From Limisphaerales bacterium (lineage in GTDB: Bacteria > Verrucomicrobiota > Verrucomicrobiia > Limisphaerales > UBA11358): DNA of 9,551 nucleotides. Both the position numbers and the translations under genes were made by a program. Shown piece after piece: positions 1 to 4,876 of this stretch. The stretch spans positions 1 to 9,551 of the forward strand of contig DAIDJC010000115.1 of assembly GCA_027451565.1 (NCBI GenBank), read 5' to 3'. The notes beneath the pieces are model-generated. The model was not told the DNA's origin. It saw only the letters and a list, made by a program, of their open reading frames with translations, and did not search any database. Each line of letters starts with the position of its first letter. Position 1 is the first letter of the stretch.

Positions 1-112
1 AGCTCGACGCCACCCCTCCCCGGCCCTCCCCATCAATGGAATTGATGGAGAGGGAGAAAGAGACGGTGGGTTCAATAGGGTTTTAAACCATTTCGAAGGT
101 CGAAGGCTAATC
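1..112. repeat. imperfect direct repeat, copy A, with internal hairpin
   Basis: Bases 1-23 match 245-267 without gaps at 21 of 23 positions, including the perfect 16-mer CGCCACCCCTCCCCGG (8-23 and 252-267). Resemblance continues more loosely through a C-rich then G-rich stretch, a GGTTTTAA/GGTTTAAA block and a GAAGGCTAA/GGAGGCTGA block. Inside the copy, 24-37 and 41-54 form a stem of 13 pairs with one C-A mismatch (29/49) around a 3-base loop (GGA). The left edge of the window may truncate the copy. The pattern suggests a dispersed non-coding repeat element, but its boundaries are approximate and its family is not identified. Confidence 0.6.
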
Positions 113-151
113 GCCATTTCAAGCGCACACAACAGCCCTGCGCCTCTGGTT

Positions 152-184
152 TCCTCGCCCCGCCAGCGGAGCGCGGGGAGAGGA
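152..184. repeat. GC-rich inverted repeat (hairpin) between the two direct repeats
   Basis: TCCTCGCCCCGC (152-163) faces GCGGGGAGAGGA (173-184). Eleven of twelve positions pair, with one mismatch at 157/179, around a 9-base loop. It lies in the unique segment between repeat copies A and B. No T-run follows on either strand, so it is not a convincing intrinsic terminator. Similar GC-rich hairpins are common in dispersed intergenic repeats; which role applies here is unknown. Confidence 0.55.
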
Positions 185-244
185 TTAAGGAGAGGGGGGA
201 TCGCAAACAGCCAGCGCGATAAATGAGCAGTCTCATTTTCCGAA

Positions 245-355
245 AGCTCAGCGCCACCCCTCCCCGGTCCCCGCCACCCATGGAGGTTGATGGGGAGGAA
301 GAGCGGAGCAGTTGGTTTGTGGAGGTTTAAAAAAATTCAAACTCGGAGGCTGAGA
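245..355. repeat. imperfect direct repeat, copy B
   Basis: This is the second copy of the element that starts at position 1, offset by 244 bases. The first 23 bases differ at two positions only. The strong 14-base hairpin of copy A is not kept, but CCTCCCC (259-265) and GGGGAGG (292-298) still form a perfect 7-base inverted repeat enclosing the CATGG core, so the ability to fold is partly preserved while the primary sequence has drifted. The right boundary is approximate. Confidence 0.55.
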
Positions 356-384
356 GTGACTCTCTCAAAAGCTGAGACGGTCTC
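352..384. repeat. two small palindromes 22 bases apart
   Basis: GAGAGT-G-ACTCTC (352-364) and GAGAC-G-GTCTC (374-384) are both perfect inverted repeats around a central G. Each is preceded by GCTGAGA-like sequence (GGCTGAGAG and AGCTGAGAC), so the unit itself looks duplicated at a spacing of 22 bases, about two helical turns. They lie just upstream of the proposed KdpE box. They could be operator half-sites for an unknown regulator or a decayed repeat; nothing here identifies a binding protein. Confidence 0.35.
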
Positions 385-400
385 CTGCTTTGGCTGCCGG

Positions 401-422
401 CATTTTAACACTTTCTTAACAC
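401..422 (+). promoter_or_regulatory. probable KdpE binding box upstream of kdpA
   Basis: Two copies of TTAACAC (405-411 and 416-422) stand 11 bases apart, separated by TTTC, and are preceded by CATT. The layout of tandem half-sites about one helical turn apart is that of OmpR/PhoB-family regulators, to which KdpE belongs. From memory, the E. coli KdpE target has the half-sites TTTATAC and TTTACAC in the same spacing, with the same CATT lead. An ungapped comparison gives 18 identical positions of 22. A third TTAAC occurs at 437-441. The box ends 54 bases before the kdpA start. Its function as the site of autoregulation by the KdpE encoded here is an inference. Confidence 0.65.
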
Positions 423-456
423 ATTCGCCCCGTGTCTTAACTAAACCTCCAACCTG

Positions 457-462
457 CAAAAT
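457..462 (+). promoter_or_regulatory. possible -10 element of the kdpA promoter
   Basis: CAAAAT matches the sigma-70 -10 consensus at four of six positions and has no recognisable -35 at the proper distance, as is usual for activator-dependent promoters. A start of transcription near 469 would put the KdpE box at about -68 to -47, similar to its place in E. coli, but would leave a leader of only about 8 nt. TTAACT at 437-442 is another possible element. This is a weak call. Confidence 0.2.
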
Positions 463-476
463 GCCAGATTGAGGCG

Positions 477-2168
477 ATGAAGAGTCTCGACTGGATACAA
501 CTTGCATTTTATTTCGGCGCCCTGCTGGCGTTCACACCGCTCCTCGGCGGATGGATGGCGCGGATCTATGCTGGAGAAAAGCATTTCCTGCAACGCCCGC
601 TTGGTTGGCTTGAGAATGTGGTGTATCGCTATGCCGGATGCGATCCCAGACAGGAAATGGACTGGTGGCATTACTGCAAGGCATTGCTTTGGTTCAACGG
701 CATCGGCTTTGCCATCGTTTTGGGGCTGCAAATGCTGCAAAGCAAACTGCCGTTCAATCCTCAAAGCATGCCAAACCTCTCCTGGTCGCTTGCCCTGAAC
801 ACCGCAGTCAGCTTTGTCACAAATACCGACTGGCAAAATTATTCCGGCGAGGCGGCAATGAGTTACCTCACGCAAATGCTCGGGCTGACGGTGCAGAACT
901 TTCTGAGCGCTGCCACAGGAATGGGGGTTCTGATGGCAATGGCCCGCGGTTTGTCATGCAAGTCCGGCCATACGGTCGGAAATTTCTGGGCGGACACCGT
1001 TCGCTCCACCCTATACATTCTTCTTCCATTATCCCTCGTCCTATCCGTGGTGTTGGTGGCCCAGGGCGTTGTCCAGACGTTTACCCCCTATGCGGTTGCA
1101 ATTTCCCCGGAAGGTCATTCGCAGCAAATCCCCCTGGGTCCTGCAGCTTCACAAATCGCAATCGCACAGCTTGGCACAAACGGCGGTGGGTTTTTCGGCG
1201 TCAACTCAGCCCATCCATTTGAAAACCCCACCCCGCTGACAAACTTCCTTGAAATGCTCTCCATTCTGCTGCTGCCTTCAGCCCTGGTAAACACCTATGG
1301 GCGGCTGGTGGGTTCAACACGTCAGGGTTGGGCTGTTTTGGCGGCAATGTATTTGTTGTTTATCGCAGGACTCGCGCTGGCGTTGTGGGCGGAATATCAG
1401 CCCAATCCGCTCATGCCGGGATTGGCCAACATGGAGGGCAAAGAAACCCGCATAGGCATTACCGATTCCGTGCTATGGGCAACAGCCACCACGGATGCCT
1501 CCAATGGTTCTGTAAATTGCATGCACGACAGCCTTTCCCCGCTCGCAGGCATGGTGGCCATGGGCAACATGATGCTAGGCGAAGTCGTGTTCGGCGGGGT
1601 CGGTTCTGGACTCTATGGAATGTTGATGTATGTCCTGCTGGCCGTGTTCATGGCTGGCCTGATGGTTGGACGCTCCCCGGAATACCTGGGTAAACGGGTG
1701 GAAAAAGCCGAGGTCATCTGCGCCATGGCCGCCACCTTGGTGCCCTTTGCGGTTTTGCTCATTTTGGCCGCAACCGCGGTCACAACCAGCGCGGGTTTGT
1801 CCGGCTTGAATAATGCCGGGCCACATGGCTTGAGTGAAATTCTTTACGCCTATGCCTCAATGTCAAACAACAACGGCAGCGCTTTTGCCGGATTGAATGG
1901 GAACAACACTTTTTACAACCTTACCGGGGCCTTCGCCATGATGGTCGGGCGCTTTGCCGTCATCATCCCGGCACTTGCCATTGCAGGAAGCATGGCACCC
2001 AAGCGAATCGCCCCTCCCTCCTCCGGAACTTTCCCAACTGATGGCCTGCTTTTTGTCCTAATGCTGGCCGGGGTCGTCATCATCATCAGCGGCCTGACCC
2101 ATTTCCCGGCGCTCACTCTCGGCCCAATCATCGAACATTTGCTCATGCAACAGGGACGAATGTTTTGA
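477..2168 (+). CDS. kdpA: KdpA, potassium-binding channel-like subunit of the Kdp K+-transporting ATPase
   Basis: KdpA is the membrane subunit that selects K+ and passes it towards KdpB in the KdpFABC pump. The product has 563 residues, close to the 557 of E. coli. It has the expected ten or so membrane segments and the four selectivity-filter loops: NTAVSFVTNTDWQNYSGE (108-125), LGTNGGGFFGVNSAHPFEN (232-250), the TTDASNGSVNCMHDS loop (338-352), and SMSNNNGSAFAGLN (461-474). The EVVFGGVGSGLYGM signature (369-382) and GRSPEYLGK (398-406) are also present. All four loops keep their glycines, so the protein should be functional. The ATG at 477 is the only sensible start; a GAGG at 471-474 is too close to be a good ribosome site. 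It is the first gene of the operon; kdpB follows after 20 nt. No kdpF precedes it. Confidence 0.98.
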   Translation: MKSLDWIQLAFYFGALLAFTPLLGGWMARIYAGEKHFLQRPLGWLENVVYRYAGCDPRQEMDWWHYCKALLWFNGIGFAIVLGLQMLQSKLPFNPQSMPNLSWSLALNTAVSFVTNTDWQNYSGEAAMSYLTQMLGLTVQNFLSAATGMGVLMAMARGLSCKSGHTVGNFWADTVRSTLYILLPLSLVLSVVLVAQGVVQTFTPYAVAISPEGHSQQIPLGPAASQIAIAQLGTNGGGFFGVNSAHPFENPTPLTNFLEMLSILLLPSALVNTYGRLVGSTRQGWAVLAAMYLLFIAGLALALWAEYQPNPLMPGLANMEGKETRIGITDSVLWATATTDASNGSVNCMHDSLSPLAGMVAMGNMMLGEVVFGGVGSGLYGMLMYVLLAVFMAGLMVGRSPEYLGKRVEKAEVICAMAATLVPFAVLLILAATAVTTSAGLSGLNNAGPHGLSEILYAYASMSNNNGSAFAGLNGNNTFYNLTGAFAMMVGRFAVIIPALAIAGSMAPKRIAPPSSGTFPTDGLLFVLMLAGVVIIISGLTHFPALTLGPIIEHLLMQQGRMF

Positions 2169-2176
2169 CAAAAGAC

Positions 2177-2184
2177 AAAGAGGA
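2177..2184 (+). promoter_or_regulatory. ribosome binding site that decides the kdpB start
   Basis: AAAGAGGA ends 4 bases before the ATG at 2189 and 10 bases before the in-frame ATG at 2195. It is the clearest Shine-Dalgarno sequence in the operon and lies inside the reading frame that would result from the alternative TTG start at 2165. It therefore argues against that TTG. Confidence 0.6.
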
Positions 2185-2188
2185 TGAC

Positions 2189-4282
2189 ATGCCCATGAAA
2201 ACTTCCAATTCACTATTCGACCCCACGCTGGTTCGTCCCGCGCTGATCCATTCATTCAAAAAGCTCAACCCGGTTGGCCTATGGGAAAATCCCGTCATGC
2301 TGGTCACGGCGATTGGAGCCGCGCTTTGTTCCATTGTTTTTGTTCAGGACCTCTTCACCGGCCATTTCAGGGGTTTCAACTTGCAGATCACTCTCTGGCT
2401 CTGGTTCACGGTTCTTTTTTCGAATTTTGCCGAGGCGCTCGCAGAGGGACGAGGCAAAGCCCAGGCTGAAAGCCTGAAGAAGTTCCGCACCCAGACAACC
2501 GCACGACGGCTGCGGGACGGACGGGAGGAAAGCATTCCAGCACCGTCTCTGCAAAGGGGTGATATTGTGGTATGTGAGACCGGGGACATCATTCCGGCCG
2601 ATGGCGAGGTCATTCAAGGCATCGCCACCGTGGATGAGGCGGCGATAACCGGTGAATCTGCACCCGTGATTCGTGAGAGCGGCGGCGACAGAAGTGCCGT
2701 TACTGGCGGAACACGTGTTATCAGCGACCGAATTGTCATCCGAATCACCAGCGAAGCCGGGAACACCTTCCTGGACCGAATGATAGCCATGGTTGAAGGC
2801 GCGAGGCGACAGAAAACACCCAACGAGATAGCCCTGAGCATCTTGCTGGTTGGAATGACAGCGGTATTTGTGCTTGCCGTATTCACCCTTCCGGCATTTG
2901 CCCGTTACAGTGAAAACGCTTCCGGGCATCCCGGATCATCGGACCTCCGGCTGACGGTTTTGATTTCCCTGCTGGTATGTCTGATTCCCACAACAATCGG
3001 CGGCCTGTTAAGCGCCATAGGTATCAGCGGAATTGACCGGTTAATCCGGCGCAACGTGTTGGCGACCAGCGGGCGGGCCGTTGAGGCCGCCGGGGACATA
3101 GACATTTTGCTTCTGGACAAAACCGGAACCATCACGCTTGGGAACCGAATGGCAACAGATTTCCTTCCTGCACCTGGAGTCGCGGCGGAAAGGCTGGCCG
3201 ATGCCGCTCAACTGGCGTCACTAGCCGATGAAACACCGGAGGGCCGCAGCATTACGGTGCTGGCCAAGGAGAAATTTAAACTGCGGGGCCGGGAGTTTTC
3301 GCCATTACAGGCGCAATTTGTTCCATTCACCGCGCAAACCCGAATGAGTGGTGTGGATATTGCCGCAAACGGCGGCCAACCGGCACGCTCAATCCGCAAG
3401 GGCGCCGCAGAATCCATCAAGCTGCATGTGAAACTTATGGGCATGCCATATCCAGAATCCGTGGACCAACTCGTGGAAAACGTGGCGCGCCTGGGAGGGA
3501 CTCCGCTGGTGGTGGCCGATGGCGGTGAAGTTCTTGGAGTCATTCAACTCAAGGACGTGGTCAAGGGCGGCATCAAGGAACGCCTCGCACAACTTCGCAA
3601 GATGGGCATACGCACGGTGATGATTACCGGGGACAACCCCCTCACTGCCGCCGCCATTGCCACCGAGTCTGGTGTGGATGATTTCATGGCACAAGCAACA
3701 CCTGAGGACAAGCTGGGGAGAATCCGGGAGGAGCAGGCCAAAGGCCGCCTTGTTGCCATGGCCGGCGACGGCACGAATGACGCCCCCGCGCTGGCCCAGG
3801 CCGATGTGGGCGTGGCCATGAACACCGGCACCCAAGCCGCGCGCGAGGCCGGCAACATGGTGGACCTGGACTCGAACCCGACCAAACTGATTGAAATTGT
3901 GGAAATTGGAAAACAACTTTTAATGACGCGTGGCGCGCTGACCACCTTTAGCATTGCCAATGATGTGGCAAAATATTTTGCCATTTTGCCAGCCATGTTC
4001 CTGGGCCTTTATTCAATTGATGAAAAACCCGGCCCCCTAGCCGCTTTGAACATCATGCACCTTGGATCGCCTCAGAGCGCCATCCTAAGCGCGGTGGCTT
4101 TTAATGCACTCATCATCATTGCCCTGATTCCATTGGCTCTGCGCGGTGTAAAGTACCGGCCTCTCGGCGCCGCCAAAATCCTTCAGCGCAATTTGTTCCT
4201 TTACGGCCTGGGCGGCATCATTGTGCCCTTTGCCGGCATTAAATTGCTGGATGTCATCATCAACATCCTGCACCTCGCCTGA
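2189..4282 (+). CDS. kdpB: KdpB, P-type ATPase catalytic subunit of the Kdp K+ pump
   Basis: KdpB hydrolyses ATP to drive K+ import through KdpFABC. The product from this start has 697 residues (E. coli 682). Visible in order: two N-terminal membrane segments (about 34-53 and 64-86), the actuator domain with TGES (154-157), the ion-site segment CLIPTTIGG with Pro267, the phosphorylation motif DKTGT with Asp310, TGDN (480-483) and GDGTNDAP (526-533) of the catalytic core, and the membrane segment NDVAKYFAI with Asp592 and Lys595, the charged pair known to matter for coupling. The stretch between TGES and Pro267 is about 8 residues longer than in E. coli, probably in the loop near 239-258 (around SENASGHPGSSD). 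An in-frame TTG at 2165 overlaps the kdpA stop codon, but the AAAGAGGA at 2177-2184 favours ATG 2189, or ATG 2195 two codons later. Confidence 0.97.
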   Translation: MPMKTSNSLFDPTLVRPALIHSFKKLNPVGLWENPVMLVTAIGAALCSIVFVQDLFTGHFRGFNLQITLWLWFTVLFSNFAEALAEGRGKAQAESLKKFRTQTTARRLRDGREESIPAPSLQRGDIVVCETGDIIPADGEVIQGIATVDEAAITGESAPVIRESGGDRSAVTGGTRVISDRIVIRITSEAGNTFLDRMIAMVEGARRQKTPNEIALSILLVGMTAVFVLAVFTLPAFARYSENASGHPGSSDLRLTVLISLLVCLIPTTIGGLLSAIGISGIDRLIRRNVLATSGRAVEAAGDIDILLLDKTGTITLGNRMATDFLPAPGVAAERLADAAQLASLADETPEGRSITVLAKEKFKLRGREFSPLQAQFVPFTAQTRMSGVDIAANGGQPARSIRKGAAESIKLHVKLMGMPYPESVDQLVENVARLGGTPLVVADGGEVLGVIQLKDVVKGGIKERLAQLRKMGIRTVMITGDNPLTAAAIATESGVDDFMAQATPEDKLGRIREEQAKGRLVAMAGDGTNDAPALAQADVGVAMNTGTQAAREAGNMVDLDSNPTKLIEIVEIGKQLLMTRGALTTFSIANDVAKYFAILPAMFLGLYSIDEKPGPLAALNIMHLGSPQSAILSAVAFNALIIIALIPLALRGVKYRPLGAAKILQRNLFLYGLGGIIVPFAGIKLLDVIINILHLA

Positions 4283-4287
4283 TTTAT

Positions 4288-4872
4288 ATGAAAACCTTCC
4301 TGCCTGCTGTCCGAATCCTCCTGGCCCTCACCTTCCTGACCGGGATCGTTTATCCCCTGCTCATCACTGGCATCGCCCGTGAACTGTTTCCACGCCAGGC
4401 GGGAGGCAGCCTCCTTGCATCGCATGGACGGATTGTTGGCTCTGCGCTGCTCGCAGAGAAGTTCAGCTCAAACAAATATTTCTGGCCGCGCCCATCCGCA
4501 GGAGACGATGGAACCAATTATGTCGCTGTCCCATCGAGCGCCAGCAATTTTGGCCCAACCAGCTCGAATCTGGTTGCCACGGCGCAGTCACGCCTGACCG
4601 CCTTCAAAATGGCAAACGGATTGGAGTCCAACGCGCCGGTCCCGGCGGAGATGGTGTTGGCCAGCGGAAGCGGCCTGGACCCGGACATCAGCCCGGAAGC
4701 TGCGCGATTGCAAATCAATCGAGTGGCGGCGGCTCGAAATTTCTCGCAGGAGCAAACACAAGTGCTTTCGAACCTTGTTAATCGCGAAATTGAACCGCCC
4801 CAATTCGGATTCCTCGGCGAACCACGTGTCAATGTTTTGTTGCTGAATCTGGCGTTGGATTCAATAAAATGA
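4288..4872 (+). CDS. kdpC: KdpC, accessory subunit of the Kdp K+ pump
   Basis: KdpC is a small single-span subunit that stabilises the KdpFABC complex and is proposed to raise the ATP affinity of KdpB. The product has 194 residues (E. coli 190). It has one N-terminal membrane segment (about 6-30, ending in YPLLITGIA) followed by a soluble domain with the family signatures GSALLAEKF (51-59), YFWPRPSA (64-71), SNFGPTSSNL (86-95) and ASGSGLDPDISPEAAR (124-139). It ends with the conserved FGFLGEPRVNVLLLNLALD region. It starts 5 nt after the kdpB stop with no Shine-Dalgarno sequence, so translation is probably coupled to kdpB. The family is clear and no key segment is missing. Confidence 0.97.
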   Translation: MKTFLPAVRILLALTFLTGIVYPLLITGIARELFPRQAGGSLLASHGRIVGSALLAEKFSSNKYFWPRPSAGDDGTNYVAVPSSASNFGPTSSNLVATAQSRLTAFKMANGLESNAPVPAEMVLASGSGLDPDISPEAARLQINRVAAARNFSQEQTQVLSNLVNREIEPPQFGFLGEPRVNVLLLNLALDSIK

Positions 4873-4876
4873 ATTT

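Larger units (their letters stand above)
1..476. other. non-coding upstream region of the kdp operon
   Basis: I see no believable gene in these 476 bases. The short open frames on either strand have repetitive, low-complexity translations, run through the hairpins, and match no family I recognise. The region contains two related copies of a roughly 110-base repeat (1-112 and 245-355), a GC-rich hairpin between them (152-184), two small palindromes (352-384), and near the right end a probable KdpE box (401-422) with the kdpA promoter. No tRNA, and nothing resembling a c-di-AMP (ydaO) riboswitch, was recognised by eye. The left end may belong to the tail of an intergenic region whose neighbour lies outside the window. 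Confidence 0.75.

Noticed and set aside
152..184. intrinsic terminator of a gene left of the window
   Set aside because: The stem is strong, but no T-run follows on either strand.
72..281. 69-codon - strand frame in the upstream region
   Set aside because: It spans the GC-rich hairpin and both repeat borders, and its low-complexity translation reflects the repeat.
287..472. 61-codon + strand frame just before kdpA, considered as kdpF
   Set aside because: KdpF is a hydrophobic single-span peptide of about 29 residues; this product is polar and basic, starts inside the repeat, and runs through the KdpE box.
1..476. c-di-AMP (ydaO) riboswitch, as found before some K+ transporter genes
   Set aside because: I could not find its conserved core by eye, and the region is accounted for by repeats and the KdpE box. 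A covariance-model search would settle it.
638..1222. 194-codon + strand frame inside kdpA
   Set aside because: It is in a different frame from kdpA, which is certain there, and its product shows no family features.
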